Below, one piece after another: positions 9,177 to 18,674 of a stretch of DNA of 64,000 nucleotides. The notes under the pieces are model-generated. The model was not told where the DNA came from. It saw nothing but the letters and a program-made list of their open reading frames with translations, and did not search any database. The DNA is from Opitutia bacterium (GTDB lineage: Bacteria > Verrucomicrobiota > Verrucomicrobiia > Opitutales > UBA953): NCBI GenBank assembly GCA_947378905.1, contig CANCLV010000001.1, positions 1-64,000 of the forward strand. Reading direction: 5' to 3'. The position numbers and the translations under genes are program-made. Numbering within the stretch: position 1 is the first letter of the stretch; the number at the start of each line of letters is the position of its first letter.

Positions 9177-10066
9177 CTAAATTCCTCCAATTTAATTTTT
9201 TCAGAGGGTGCCAAAAGTATTTCATTAGCGGTAGGGTATTGAGGCACCAGTACTGAAACCTCCTCGATCATGTTTAAATCTTTCGCCGGATTTAAATCAG
9301 CGACTTTATAGTTATCATCAGTACTCATTCGGATACTGCCATCGACTTCACCTAAGATTAGTCCCGATGGAAAAACGCCACCCAGACCCGTAGTCAAAAC
9401 CTTGATGGGCTGACCAGTGGGTGGATTATAATCAATGGGAATACCCGTGATTTTGGCCCTGCCAGGAGAAAGCGAGTTCGCAGCGTCACCTTTCACGTAA
9501 ACGATGCGACGCTTTTCATCACCGACAAGAAATGCAGTACAACGAAAAGTCGGGCTGGTGACTAAATCAACTTCACTAATGTTTAAGTGTACTGCCGAAA
9601 CACGTCCAATGACTTTATCACTGAAAACAACTGGGCTACCTGGACGGATTCCATCATTTCTACCTTTTCGGATAATAATTTTTTGCCACCACGACGAGGT
9701 GTCGCGTGAAATGACTCGAGCAACCACAGTCAAAAATTCAGAATTGCTTGTGTAGCGTGCGTTCTCACGCAGGCGTGTATTTTCACGGCGGATATCATCG
9801 ATCGAATGGAGTCTTAATTCTAAGGCCGCATTGATTCGTGCCAGATCTCTTGAGGCTGAAATTAATTCCTCATTGCTCCTGCTTTTTAATTCCCAGTAGC
9901 GAGAAAGGTCGCTTCCCTTGCTAGCAATTTGTAAAGCGGGCGCTTGAAACTCGGCGAATGTTTCTTTGGTGAATCGATGAAGTGCGTTGGCACCCGATAT
10001 CCAAATCAAAACAAAAACGATTAAAGCAATGTAAGATGCCTTGGCGCCTTTTTGGTGGTTATTCAT
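9173..10066 (-). CDS. mreC: Rod-shape-determining protein MreC
   Basis: Periplasmic scaffold of the elongasome that binds PBP2. 297 residues: an N-terminal membrane anchor (about 11-28), a coiled-coil stretch (about 60-105, rich in E, R, L), then the beta-barrel domain with the family marks VVARVISRDTSSWWQKIIIRKG, shown here as VARVISRD and SWWQKIIIRKG, followed by VIGRVSAVHLNISEVDLVT-like sequence. The gene lies 20 bases after mreB and overlaps mreD by 4 bases. Family and gene order agree. Confidence 0.93.
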   Translation of the reverse strand: MNNHQKGAKASYIALIVFVLIWISGANALHRFTKETFAEFQAPALQIASKGSDLSRYWELKSRSNEELISASRDLARINAALELRLHSIDDIRRENTRLRENARYTSNSEFLTVVARVISRDTSSWWQKIIIRKGRNDGIRPGSPVVFSDKVIGRVSAVHLNISEVDLVTSPTFRCTAFLVGDEKRRIVYVKGDAANSLSPGRAKITGIPIDYNPPTGQPIKVLTTGLGGVFPSGLILGEVDGSIRMSTDDNYKVADLNPAKDLNMIEEVSVLVPQYPTANEILLAPSEKIKLEEFR

Positions 10067-10086
10067 GGCGGGTGGTCCCGCTTAGA

Positions 10087-11103
10087 TTAGTCGCGACCGC
10101 TCCAGCGGGAGGCGTTGCCTAAAATTTTACCAGTACCATTTACCACGGCACAGAGAGGATCTTCGGCGATAATGACGGGAAGCCCAGTGGCTTCGGAGAT
10201 AGCACGATCGATGCGACGGATCAGAGCTCCGCCACCAGCAATCACGATACCACGGTCGACTAAGTCAGCAGAAAGTTCAGGAGGAATACGTTCCAATGAG
10301 CCTTTAATGGCTTCAATGATTTGATTAATATTATCTGCCATCGCTTCACGTACTTCTTGAGAAGTGAGGTGGAGAGAGCGGGGGAGACCAGTGACGGAGT
10401 CACGACCACGTACTTCGTAAGTCATCTCTTGTTCTAAAGCATAAGCAGAACCGATTTTAATCTTAATTTCTTCTGCGGTGCGCTCACCGATGATGAGATT
10501 ATATGAATTCTTAATATACTTAATAATCGCCGAATCAAATTCGTCACCACCGACGCGAATGGAGCGTGCGTGTACAATGCCACCGAGTGAGATCACAGCG
10601 ACTTCAGTGGTACCGCCACCGATATCGACAATCATCGATGCCATTGGCTCTTCGACAGGTAAGCCTACACCGATTGCGGAGGCAACAGGTTCAGGAATGG
10701 TAATCACATCATCAGCACCGGCGCGATACGCGGAGTCCATCACGGCGCGACGTTCAACTGCGGTGATACCGTAAGGAACGGCAACGACGACGGTGAGATT
10801 TGAGAAAATAGATTTACGAGCTACTTTACCGATGAAGTAGCGAAGCATGTGTTCGCTGATTTCGAAGTCGGCGATCACACCATCTTTCATCGGACGCAGC
10901 GCTTGGATATCACCAGGAGTACGACCAAGCATCATCTTCGCTTCATTACCAACAGCGATTGGCTTGCGAGTGCTGGTACGAATCGCGACCACGGAAGGTT
11001 CTCTAAGGACAACGCCTCGGTCTTTCAGAAAGACCAAAGTATTGGCGGTACCTAGGTCGATACCAATGGCTTGGGTGAATAGCCCTGGGAAACGCTTAAA
11101 CAT
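10087..11103 (-). CDS. mreB: Rod-shape-determining actin homologue MreB
   Basis: ATP-binding actin-fold protein that forms membrane-bound filaments guiding elongation. 338 residues. Phosphate-1 loop IGIDLGTANT near residues 14-23, phosphate-2 loop VDIGGGTTEVAVI, and adenosine loop IVIAGGGALIRRID. The N-terminus MFKRFPGLF is short and amphipathic, as expected for membrane attachment. First gene of the minus-strand operon mreB-mreC-mreD-mrdA, with a likely promoter just upstream (11124-11152). Confidence 0.97.
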   Translation of the reverse strand: MFKRFPGLFTQAIGIDLGTANTLVFLKDRGVVLREPSVVAIRTSTRKPIAVGNEAKMMLGRTPGDIQALRPMKDGVIADFEISEHMLRYFIGKVARKSIFSNLTVVVAVPYGITAVERRAVMDSAYRAGADDVITIPEPVASAIGVGLPVEEPMASMIVDIGGGTTEVAVISLGGIVHARSIRVGGDEFDSAIIKYIKNSYNLIIGERTAEEIKIKIGSAYALEQEMTYEVRGRDSVTGLPRSLHLTSQEVREAMADNINQIIEAIKGSLERIPPELSADLVDRGIVIAGGGALIRRIDRAISEATGLPVIIAEDPLCAVVNGTGKILGNASRWSGRD

Positions 11104-11123
11104 TAGTCGTAGTGGTTGAATTG

Positions 11124-11152
11124 GTTAAATAAGTAAACATTTGAGTAGTCAA
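11124..11152 (-). promoter_or_regulatory. Candidate mreB promoter
   Basis: On the minus strand TTGACT (11152-11147) and TTTAAC (11129-11124) are separated by 17 bases; the -10 match is moderate. The expected transcription start would be about 14 bases before the mreB ATG. No Shine-Dalgarno sequence lies in that leader. Confidence 0.4.
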
Positions 11153-11178
11153 ACCCCTTTTAGCCAAAGGCTTAAGTC

Positions 11179-11192
11179 AGTCGCAAGCGACT
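11179..11192. promoter_or_regulatory. Perfect dyad in the mreB / PEP-CTERM divergent gap
   Basis: AGTCGC-AA-GCGACT is a perfect inverted repeat in the middle of the 216-base gap between two divergent genes. A TATAAT lies at 11211-11216 and a TTGACA at 11279-11284 on the plus strand, but neither has a good partner hexamer at the usual distance. It may be an operator or a hairpin; nothing more can be said from sequence. Confidence 0.3.
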
Positions 11193-11319
11193 TCCCTCAA
11201 TTTTATTGGGTATAATCGCTGCCTCAGTCGTCCAACTCTCAGTGAATCACTTGCCGTTCAAGGTCACGGGCTGGAGGGTTGACACTGTGCGAGACTTTCG
11301 GAATTTTTAGACTGTTGTA

Positions 11320-12183
11320 ATGTTAAAACGTTTTCTGATTTTAGGTATTCTGATTCACGTAACGTGTGTGCCGAGTCAACTCTTTGGACAAGGGTCTGGC
11401 TATCAAATATTCATAGACATGCCTTCCGGTCGTAAGATAACGCTAGACGTTGAAGCAACTGATTCATTTCAAAATATTAGAGAAAAAATGCAGGACAAGA
11501 CGGGTATAGCACCTATTTATCAGTCGATATATTTTGGCTATGGCTACCTGAATCAATCGTTGCTTGATCCTCTAGGAATCTTGGCAGATTTCAATATAGG
11601 TCGCGAGGCGCCTGGTAATTTATATTTTAATACATCAGCGGATACATTCTTGAATGCTACAAGTTATAATTCATCTCTACGTGAGTACACCCTACTTAAT
11701 GGGTATGATGTTCAGTTAGATCACGTGAACCGATTTGTGAATTCGGTCTTAACTAACACGACAGTCGCCGAGGACACGAATGGCGTTCTTCAGCCAATCT
11801 CACTTTCAGGTGCACTACTATTTTCTCCGGCCGAACAGAATTCTTATACCTTTAATATTTTTTTAGCCAATCCTACTTCAAGTTTATCTAACTTTAGTGA
11901 TGCAACAGGGTTTACGGTTCCGTTAGTCGTCACCTCGCAAGGTATTATCGGATTTAACTCAGCCGATATAACTGTGAACGTGGACGCATCAAGCTTCGCC
12001 AATAGCCTTGGCGGTGGATCATTTAGCTTGGTTCAGCCGAATAGCAGAACGCTGAGCCTGCAGTTTACACCAGGTACGATTCCGGAGCCTTCAACCTACG
12101 GATTCTGTGGCTTTGGCGCGATCGGACTGATGTTTTTCTTACGTCGGAAGAAATTAAAACAGTCCACAAGCATTAGCGCCTAA
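11320..12183 (+). CDS. Exported PEP-CTERM protein with N-terminal ubiquitin-like domain
   Basis: 287 residues. A signal peptide is clear (KR, then a hydrophobic stretch, likely cleavage near residue 23). Residues 28-103 align with eukaryotic ubiquitin: from Y28 to F72 no gap is needed against ubiquitin 1-45 and I count 20 identities, including QIF, ITL, QDK and the GI-x-P turn. A five-residue insertion follows, then ADFNI matching SDYNI. There is no C-terminal diglycine; the chain goes on into a Ser/Asn/Thr-rich, beta-like region (about 105-250). The end is a PEP-CTERM sorting signal: PEP at 255-257, a hydrophobic helix about 260-274, then RRKK. It is therefore probably sorted to the cell surface by an exosortase. 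The last 10 codons overlap uppP on the other strand. The ubiquitin-like part is a domain, not a conjugatable tag; its role is unknown. Confidence 0.85.
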   Translation: MLKRFLILGILIHVTCVPSQLFGQGSGYQIFIDMPSGRKITLDVEATDSFQNIREKMQDKTGIAPIYQSIYFGYGYLNQSLLDPLGILADFNIGREAPGNLYFNTSADTFLNATSYNSSLREYTLLNGYDVQLDHVNRFVNSVLTNTTVAEDTNGVLQPISLSGALLFSPAEQNSYTFNIFLANPTSSLSNFSDATGFTVPLVVTSQGIIGFNSADITVNVDASSFANSLGGGSFSLVQPNSRTLSLQFTPGTIPEPSTYGFCGFGAIGLMFFLRRKKLKQSTSISA

Positions 12184-13119
12184 AATCGCTAATCCTGCGG
12201 CAATACGGTACCAGGCGAAGGGTTTAAGTCCGCGACGCATAATAAATCCAATCATCCATTTTACTGAGATGAATGCAGCCACCGCGGCGATTACGAGTCC
12301 AAGGCTAGCATTACCAATGGGATAAACTTGTTTGAGGGCTGGTCCGAGTGAGTACATTTTGTAAACTGAAGCAGCGGACAAAATCACAAAGCCAACGAGG
12401 AATGAAAACTCTGTGGCGACAGCAGAAGACAATCCGGCCCAGCGTCCGCCTAAGATGGTGGCCAGTGATCGGCTAGTTCCAGGGATGAGCGCAACGCATT
12501 GGCAGAGTCCAATCCACAGCGCCTGCTGGGGTGATACATTTAATTCACCACTATTGTCGGAAGGAATTTTAGGTAATTTTTCTTCTGCTAAAAAGATTAC
12601 AAATCCGCCTATGATTAAGGCAAGAGCGACAATGGTTACATCGAAAGGTATGTAATCCTTGATAATAAAACCTAAGATAGCTGCGGGTAAAAAGGCGATG
12701 AGGATAGCAAGCGCTAAGAAAATCGAACTGCGATTACCTTTCAAGATCCCGACTACAACCGACTTCATTCGTTGATAAAAAATAAAAAGCACGGCGAGAA
12801 TCGCACCGAGTTGAATGATGACAATATAGTCATCGGCGATTTTCTCGAGCGAGAGTCTGCGACCTTTTCGATCCACGACACTGGACTCCACCAGGGTTGA
12901 GCTCTTATCAACGCCCATGACCGCATCACTAATAATCATGTGACCGGTTGACGATACGGGCAGATATTCCGTTACGCCTTCGACCAGTCCAGTGACTACG
13001 GCACGTTGGGTACTGAATTGATTACGTACTTCTTCTGCCGTTTTATCTGGGCTGATTTGCTCGCCTGCAAATAAGCCTAAGGGACTGACCAGTAATAAAA
13101 ATAGTAGGGTACGAGGCAT
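12154..13119 (-). CDS. uppP: Undecaprenyl-diphosphatase UppP (BacA family)
   Basis: Integral membrane phosphatase recycling undecaprenyl diphosphate for peptidoglycan and LPS synthesis; it can also confer bacitracin tolerance. 321 residues, longer than the usual 265-280. The two catalytic motifs are EGVTEYLPVSSTGH and PGTSRSLATI. The extra length is a signal-like N-terminal stretch of about 40 residues and a charged insert of about 25 residues after the first motif (around 70-95). The gene converges on the PEP-CTERM gene with a 30-base overlap. Confidence 0.95.
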   Translation of the reverse strand: MPRTLLFLLLVSPLGLFAGEQISPDKTAEEVRNQFSTQRAVVTGLVEGVTEYLPVSSTGHMIISDAVMGVDKSSTLVESSVVDRKGRRLSLEKIADDYIVIIQLGAILAVLFIFYQRMKSVVVGILKGNRSSIFLALAILIAFLPAAILGFIIKDYIPFDVTIVALALIIGGFVIFLAEEKLPKIPSDNSGELNVSPQQALWIGLCQCVALIPGTSRSLATILGGRWAGLSSAVATEFSFLVGFVILSAASVYKMYSLGPALKQVYPIGNASLGLVIAAVAAFISVKWMIGFIMRRGLKPFAWYRIAAGLAILGANACGLF

Positions 13120-13202
13120 AGATTTATCTGATATAGGTAGAAAGAAAGCGCAAGACTCCGATTTGTCCTTGTCGCTTGCCCTTGGTCTTACTTCGCTCTT
13201 TA

Positions 13203-13208
13203 TATTAT
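13203..13208 (+). promoter_or_regulatory. Candidate -10 box of trpB, 7 bases before the start codon
   Basis: TATTAT lies 7 bases before the trpB ATG, in an AT-rich stretch with no Shine-Dalgarno sequence. The best -35 (TTGGTC, 13182-13187) is only 15 bases away. If used, the mRNA would start at or next to the ATG. Confidence 0.35.
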
Positions 13209-13215
13209 TTTAATT

Positions 13216-14451
13216 ATGTCCGCTTCGAGTCTCATTCCAACCAAAGAACCTCGCTTCCAGGTGCCTGATGCCCGTGGACGTTTTGGTCAGTTTGGTGGAA
13301 TGTATGTTCCAGAAACTTTAATGACTCCGCTTTTGGAGTTATCGAAAGCCTATGCGGAAGCACGTCGTGATCCAGCATTTCAAAATGCCTTCACCAACAT
13401 GCTGCGTGATTTTGCCGGACGTCCCACCGGACTGTACTTTGCGGAGTCGCTCACGAAACATTTCGGTGGTGCTCGAATTTATTTAAAACGCGAAGACATG
13501 TTGCACACGGGTGCACATAAAATCAACAACGCGATTGGCCAAGCGTTGCTTGCTATTCGCATGGGCAAGAAACGCATCATTGCCGAAACAGGCGCAGGAC
13601 AACACGGAACTGCTACCGCGGCGGTCTGTGCTAAATTTGGTTTAAAGTGTGTCATCTACATGGGTGCCGAAGATATGGAACGTCAGGCACTTAACGTATA
13701 CCGTATGCGTCTCATGGGCGCCGAAGTTCGCGGTGTCGAAGCAGGGCAGAGAACCTTAAAAGAAGCGGTTAATGAGGCTATGCGCGACTGGGTGACCAAT
13801 GTCCGCGATACGCATTATATTTTAGGAACAGCCTACGGTGCCCACCCTTATCCCATGATGGTACGTGATTTTCACCGTATTATATCGATGGAATCTAAGC
13901 AGCAAATGTTGCGTGCAGAAAACAAATTACCCGATCACGTGGTTGCCTGCGTGGGCGGAGGATCTAATGCGATTGGTTCTTTCTTTGAATATTTAGACGA
14001 ACCTGAAGTTGAACTCATTGGCGTCGAAGCGGGTGGACGTGGGATTGTGGAAGGTCAACACGCCGCACGATTTGCGGGTGGCCGTCTCGGTGTACTCCAA
14101 GGTTGCCTCACTCACATTTTACAAAACAGCGAAGGACAAATCGAAGGTACGCATTCTGTGTCTGCTGGATTGGACTACGCAGCGGTTGGACCTGAGCACG
14201 CTTACTATCACGAAAGAGGACGAATCAAATTTGCTTACGCGACGGATGAAGAATGTCTCGATGCGTTTAAATTACTGTCGAGCAAAGAGGGGATTATTCC
14301 CGCTCTAGAATCCAGTCACGCTCTGGCCTATGGTTGTAAGCTAGCTTCTGACAGTCCTCGAACATCTACCGTCTTAATTAATTTATCAGGTCGTGGTGAC
14401 AAGGACGTATGGAGTGCCGCTCGTGCGATGGGCGTTGAAATCAAACTCTAA
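13216..14451 (+). CDS. trpB: Tryptophan synthase beta chain
   Basis: PLP enzyme condensing indole with serine to make tryptophan. 411 residues, normal length. It begins with [15 protein letters not shown], has the PLP lysine in [13 protein letters not shown], the GAGQHG loop, the phosphate-binding GGGSNAIG, and the C-terminal LSGRGDKD. No trpA or other trp gene is in the window, so the pathway is split here. No leader peptide or attenuator is visible upstream. It is followed by yicC after 3 bases. Confidence 0.97.
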   Translation: MSASSLIPTKEPRFQVPDARGRFGQFGGMYVPETLMTPLLELSKAYAEARRDPAFQNAFTNMLRDFAGRPTGLYFAESLTKHFGGARIYLKREDMLHTGAHKINNAIGQALLAIRMGKKRIIAETGAGQHGTATAAVCAKFGLKCVIYMGAEDMERQALNVYRMRLMGAEVRGVEAGQRTLKEAVNEAMRDWVTNVRDTHYILGTAYGAHPYPMMVRDFHRIISMESKQQMLRAENKLPDHVVACVGGGSNAIGSFFEYLDEPEVELIGVEAGGRGIVEGQHAARFAGGRLGVLQGCLTHILQNSEGQIEGTHSVSAGLDYAAVGPEHAYYHERGRIKFAYATDEECLDAFKLLSSKEGIIPALESSHALAYGCKLASDSPRTSTVLINLSGRGDKDVWSAARAMGVEIKL

Positions 14452-14454
14452 TTT

Positions 14455-15333
14455 ATGTGCGCGGCATCCATGACAGGCTTTGGTCGGGCGGAACTTAAAC
14501 TCGACGGAAAGTCCTACGCCATTGAAATTGCCTCGGTAAATCAGAAGAATTTACAGATTTCGGTGTATGGTCCGGAAGAGTGGCCGACCCTGGAATCCGT
14601 TGTCAGTAACGCCATTCGCCAACATCTCCATCGCGGTAAAGTGACTGTGCGAATTAACTCTGCCGATTTCTCAAATCGCACCACAACTCATTGGGACGAA
14701 AGTAATCTCCGATCGTTGTATGAAGAGTTTCAGACGCTCGCGAAGAAGTTAAATGTACCTGTTACGCCTGATGCAAATTTACTTTTAAGTTTAAGTAATG
14801 TGCGCAGCAATAATCGTTCAAGTTTACCCTCGTTTGAAGTTTGTGAGAAAGATATTTTATCAGCACTTGAGATTGCGGTTAAGCAGCTCATGAAAATGCG
14901 TGAGGCTGAAGGAAATACTTTGGCGAAAGATTTGAAGGCCCGACTCATCAAAATTAATCAGAGTGTGGATCTGATGCAGGAGTCTGAAAAAGAAGCTCCC
15001 AAACGTCATCGTGATTTAATGCTCAAACGATTAAAGGACATGGGTCTGGAATTAGATTTAGCCGATGAAAGAGTGCTTAAGGAAATTGCGATTTGGGCAG
15101 ATCGCTGCGATATCACCGAGGAAATCGTCAGGCTGAAAAGTCACATTCAACAGTTTCAGCAAGACTTAGAGGGCGAAAAAAATGGAAGAAAGTTGGACTT
15201 TCTAGTACAAGAATTGCTTAGAGAGGCTAATACTGTGGGCAGTAAGGCATCGGAAATAGCCACAACTCGTGCGGTTTTGGAGGTAAAAACTGAAATTGAG
15301 AGAATTAGGGAACAGGTTCAAAATCTTGAATAA
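14455..15333 (+). CDS. YicC/YloC family endoribonuclease-like protein
   Basis: 292 residues. The N-terminal YicC domain starts at MTGFGRAE, and the C-terminal DUF1732 half ends with GRKLDFLVQELLREANTVG and a conserved Ser-Lys-Ala stretch. E. coli YicC and B. subtilis YloC are RNases; the activity here is inferred from the family. The gene starts 3 bases after trpB, and trpB-yicC-HU-hisS-murJ all run in the same direction with short gaps. A long acidic/basic helical middle (about 150-230) is typical. Confidence 0.9.
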   Translation: MCAASMTGFGRAELKLDGKSYAIEIASVNQKNLQISVYGPEEWPTLESVVSNAIRQHLHRGKVTVRINSADFSNRTTTHWDESNLRSLYEEFQTLAKKLNVPVTPDANLLLSLSNVRSNNRSSLPSFEVCEKDILSALEIAVKQLMKMREAEGNTLAKDLKARLIKINQSVDLMQESEKEAPKRHRDLMLKRLKDMGLELDLADERVLKEIAIWADRCDITEEIVRLKSHIQQFQQDLEGEKNGRKLDFLVQELLREANTVGSKASEIATTRAVLEVKTEIERIREQVQNLE

Positions 15334-15403
15334 ACTTAGGCTAGGGTATTGCCAACGGCCCTTTCCTTTGTCTTTCTCTATCAACACTTACTAATTTTTA
15401 TCC

Positions 15404-15727
15404 ATGTCTGACAATCTTACGAAACGGCAAATAGTCCTGAAAATTTTTACGGATAAAGGCTACCCACAAAAGCATATTCGCGATAGCGTCCAGTTAACCT
15501 TGGATGCGATCACTGAAGCGTTGCTCGCTGGCCGTGATGTTGAGTTGCGTAACTTCGGCGTTTTCCAAGTTCAGGTTCGTAAAAGTCGTATCGGTCGTAA
15601 TCCCAATCGTCCTGAAACCGATGTCGTGATTCCCAAGCGCGCCGTGATTAAATTTAAAGCCGGTAAAGAACTTAAAGCTAAATTGAAGTCTTATAATATT
15701 GATAAGACTGACACCAAGCCCGAGTAA
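15404..15727 (+). CDS. HU/IHF-family DNA-binding protein
   Basis: 107 residues, small basic nucleoid protein. The core shows TKRQIV at the start, ELRNFGVFQVQ, and the DNA-binding arm RIGRNPNRPETDVVIPKR followed by FKAGKELK. The conserved Pro at the arm tip (NP) suggests it bends DNA like HU and IHF. The C-terminal tail of about 15 residues is charged and is an extension beyond the usual 90. Downstream is hisS, 10 bases away. The gap upstream, between yicC and this gene, is 70 bases. Confidence 0.92.
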   Translation: MSDNLTKRQIVLKIFTDKGYPQKHIRDSVQLTLDAITEALLAGRDVELRNFGVFQVQVRKSRIGRNPNRPETDVVIPKRAVIKFKAGKELKAKLKSYNIDKTDTKPE

Positions 15728-15737
15728 GTTTTTATCC

Positions 15738-17075
15738 ATGGCAGATATTCGCTCATTACCAGGTTTTAGAGAATTTTATCCTGAAGACAGAGCGATTCAA
15801 AATCATCTCTTCACGGTCTGGCGTCAGGCCTGCCGTCGCTATGGTTTTCGTGAATGGGAATCTCCTGTGCTCGAGCCTTTAGAACTCTTCACCGAAAAAT
15901 CGGGCGAGGAGATTGTTAAACAGTTATTCAACTTTGAAGACAAAGGTGGTCGCCAGGTGAGTCTTCGTCCCGAAATGACACCTTCCCTGGCTCGTATGGT
16001 CGGAGCTCGTGCCAACGGAATGCCTAAACCGATTCGTTGGTTTTCCATCGGAGAGAATTTTCGTTACGAAAAACCACAAAAGGGTCGTCTGAGATCTTTT
16101 TACCAGCTCAACGCCGATTTACTCGGTGAAGCGAGTGCCACGGCTGACGCTGAACTTATCGCACTCTGCGCTGATTGTTTGTTAGGTTTTGGTCTGACCC
16201 AAAAAGACTTCTCAATTCGTATTTCTGACCGTCAACTTTGGTTTAAATTTTTAGAGAGCGAAAAGGTTCCCGCTGAGAAAATTACTGGCGTCTTAGGCGT
16301 GGTTGATAAGTTAGAGCGTTCCAGCCCCGGCGATTTATTAGAAGCTATGAAGGCTGTACTGGCTGGTACTGAATGTGATCCCGCTAAGTTGCTGGCATCC
16401 GTAAAAGCTTTCGCAGCCATTCGTTCACTGAATGAATTGGAAGTCATTGCCCAGAAGGATGCAGCAATGGCTGCACGTTTGGTAGAATGGAAACAATTAT
16501 TAGATTCTATTAAGGCCCTCGGTTTTTCGGAATGTGTATCGATTGATTTAACCATCGTCCGTGGTTTGGCTTATTACACTGGCTTTGTTTTTGAGGCTTT
16601 TGAAGTCGGTGCCGAAGCTCGTGCGCTCGCGGGCGGCGGACGTTACGACACGCTGGTTAAGAAATTAGGCGGTCCCGATTTACCCGCCGCTGGTTTCGGT
16701 ATGGGTGATGTTACCGTTCGTGACTTATTAGAGTCCAAAAATCTTTTACCCAAATATTCTGACGGCCCGAACTTCTATGTCATGATTCTGGGCGATGATG
16801 CTCGCCATGTTGCTCTTGAGGATATTGCGGCACTTCGTCGCGCCGGCTTCAGGGTCGAATACAATTTACGCGACGGTAAATTCCCTAAATTAATTCAAAG
16901 CGCTGAAACCATCGGTGCTCAATATGCTTTGGTTTATGGTGGTGAAGAAGTAGCTAAGGGAATCACCAAGGTAAGAAGTTTAACCGATCGCACCGAAGCG
17001 ACTATTCCTCGCACCGACATCATTCCCGCACTGCGTGCTGTATTAGAAGAAGGCATGCGTGCCATTCTTCCTTAA
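15738..17075 (+). CDS. hisS: Histidine--tRNA ligase
   Basis: Class II aminoacyl-tRNA synthetase, 445 residues from the ATG at 15738. The longer frame to 15699 would overlap the HU gene and is unlikely. Motif 2 region has RPEMTPSLARMV and FRYEKPQKGR, the histidine-specific stretch is RGLAYYTGFVFEAF, and motif 3 is GGGRYDTL. The C-terminal anticodon-binding domain (about 355-445) is present. The presence of the histidine-specific motif argues for HisS rather than the HisZ regulatory paralogue. murJ begins 3 bases after its stop. Confidence 0.95.
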   Translation: MADIRSLPGFREFYPEDRAIQNHLFTVWRQACRRYGFREWESPVLEPLELFTEKSGEEIVKQLFNFEDKGGRQVSLRPEMTPSLARMVGARANGMPKPIRWFSIGENFRYEKPQKGRLRSFYQLNADLLGEASATADAELIALCADCLLGFGLTQKDFSIRISDRQLWFKFLESEKVPAEKITGVLGVVDKLERSSPGDLLEAMKAVLAGTECDPAKLLASVKAFAAIRSLNELEVIAQKDAAMAARLVEWKQLLDSIKALGFSECVSIDLTIVRGLAYYTGFVFEAFEVGAEARALAGGGRYDTLVKKLGGPDLPAAGFGMGDVTVRDLLESKNLLPKYSDGPNFYVMILGDDARHVALEDIAALRRAGFRVEYNLRDGKFPKLIQSAETIGAQYALVYGGEEVAKGITKVRSLTDRTEATIPRTDIIPALRAVLEEGMRAILP

Positions 17076-17078
17076 GCA

Positions 17079-18674
17079 ATGAACGAACAGTCGCGCCAAT
17101 ATCGAAACATGGCGAAGACGGCGTCGTGGACGATGGTCTCGCGTGTTTTAGGTTTAGTCCGTGACCAATTAATCGCAGCGTTTTTTGGTGCAGGTATTGT
17201 GGCATCAGCTTTTTTATTCGCATTTCAAATCCCTAATTTATTTCGCCGACTTTTGGGTGAAGGAGCTCTGACCGCGGCGACGGTTCCAGTCTTGGCTGCT
17301 AAAGCAAATGAAGGTGGCACCAAGGAATCTTACGCCTTCTTAAATTATATCATTCGTCGAATGTTACCATGGATGTTGGGCCTAACCCTCGTGGGTATGG
17401 GTGGCGCATTGCTTTGGTTTCTATTAGCCGCAAACGACCAACAAAGGTACGCGGCAGAACTGACAGCCTGGTGCATGCCTTACATGCCCTTGATCTGTAT
17501 CGCGGCGTTATTTACCTCAGCGGTCAATTTGAGTGGTCGATTTGGATTAGCGGAAATTGCTTCATCGGCTCTAAACCTCTGTATGATTTTAGGTTTAGGT
17601 TTCTTTGGATATTATCTAGCCGACACTTCTATGGGTCAGGCTCGTTGGCTCTGTGCCGGCGCTATTGCTGGTGGTGTTTTACAATTACTCATACCCATGT
17701 GGGGCCTGCAACAGGCGGGTTGGAAAAGTCATCCGGTCCATGCCGATGAAAAGGCTTGGAGTGCGTTAAGAATCGCGTTTGTTCCGGCGGCTCTCGGTGC
17801 TGGTATTCTGCAGATCAATTTTTTAATTTCCCGAAGTCTCGCCTTCAACGTCGATGGATCAGGTTTAACCTACTACTATATTGCGAATCGTATTGTGGAG
17901 TTACCCATTGGACTATTTTCAACTTCGATTGCGACCGTGATGTTCCCAGCAATGGCCACGGCCTTTGCGCAAAATAATTCCGATGCCCTCAGTCGAAACT
18001 ACGCACGCGGTATGCGTTTGATTCTAGCTATCAACATTGCCGCCGCGGTTGGCTTCGTGGTTTTCTCGAGAGAAATCGTTCAGGTGCTTTTTGAATTTGG
18101 AAAATTCAAGTTGGAGGACTGTGAGAATACCCGCCTCGTACTTTGTCTTTTTGCGTTAGCGATGCCGTTCCATGCGATGATTTCCATGGTTACGCGTGCC
18201 TTAAACGTAATTGGTAATACTACGGCGACATTCCGTGTGGCCTTGCAGTCTGTGTCGGTCAACGTGGTCGCCTCGATCTTCGTCGTATGGAAGGGTTATG
18301 GTATTGAGGGCTTAGCCTGTGCTAATGCTTTGGCTGCCATAATTCAGTATGCGTTGCTGCGTATGGAACTTAAAAAATCTGCACCTTATGTTTTATCAGA
18401 ATCACTTTGGAAGCCTTGCGGGCAAAGTATTTTAGGATCGGTAATTATGGGTGGCATTGCATACCAGATTTTTCATTTCGTAAATCCGCTGTTACATGGC
18501 TGGAATTTCCTGAACTCAAAAATCGCATTATTCATTGCCATGAGTATCGCTGCGGCCATCGCTGCCGCCGCTTATGCCGCTATTCTATATTGGTGGAAGT
18601 ATCCCGAGCGAGATATGATGACAGATGCGCTTGATAAGGTTAAGCATCGTCTGGGCATGAGAACCGACGCCTAG
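17079..18674 (+). CDS. murJ: Lipid II flippase MurJ (MviN family)
   Basis: Membrane protein that moves lipid-linked peptidoglycan precursor to the periplasm. 531 residues with about 14 hydrophobic segments. Family marks are SRVLGLVRDQLIAAFFG near the start and FRRLLGEGALTAA. It is the fifth gene in the trpB-yicC-HU-hisS-murJ run. Its stop is in a CTAG that also supplies the stop of the convergent amidase gene. Confidence 0.95.
   Translation: MNEQSRQYRNMAKTASWTMVSRVLGLVRDQLIAAFFGAGIVASAFLFAFQIPNLFRRLLGEGALTAATVPVLAAKANEGGTKESYAFLNYIIRRMLPWMLGLTLVGMGGALLWFLLAANDQQRYAAELTAWCMPYMPLICIAALFTSAVNLSGRFGLAEIASSALNLCMILGLGFFGYYLADTSMGQARWLCAGAIAGGVLQLLIPMWGLQQAGWKSHPVHADEKAWSALRIAFVPAALGAGILQINFLISRSLAFNVDGSGLTYYYIANRIVELPIGLFSTSIATVMFPAMATAFAQNNSDALSRNYARGMRLILAINIAAAVGFVVFSREIVQVLFEFGKFKLEDCENTRLVLCLFALAMPFHAMISMVTRALNVIGNTTATFRVALQSVSVNVVASIFVVWKGYGIEGLACANALAAIIQYALLRMELKKSAPYVLSESLWKPCGQSILGSVIMGGIAYQIFHFVNPLLHGWNFLNSKIALFIAMSIAAAIAAAAYAAILYWWKYPERDMMTDALDKVKHRLGMRTDA

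Noticed and set aside
11320..11650. Ubiquitin-like part as a Pup/UBact-type or TtuB-type modifier
   Set aside because: There is no C-terminal Gly-Gly or Gln/Glu tail and the protein continues for about 180 residues to a sorting signal, after an export signal.
13120..13215. Tryptophan attenuator or leader peptide before trpB
   Set aside because: No Trp-rich small frame and no competing hairpins were seen in the 96-base gap.
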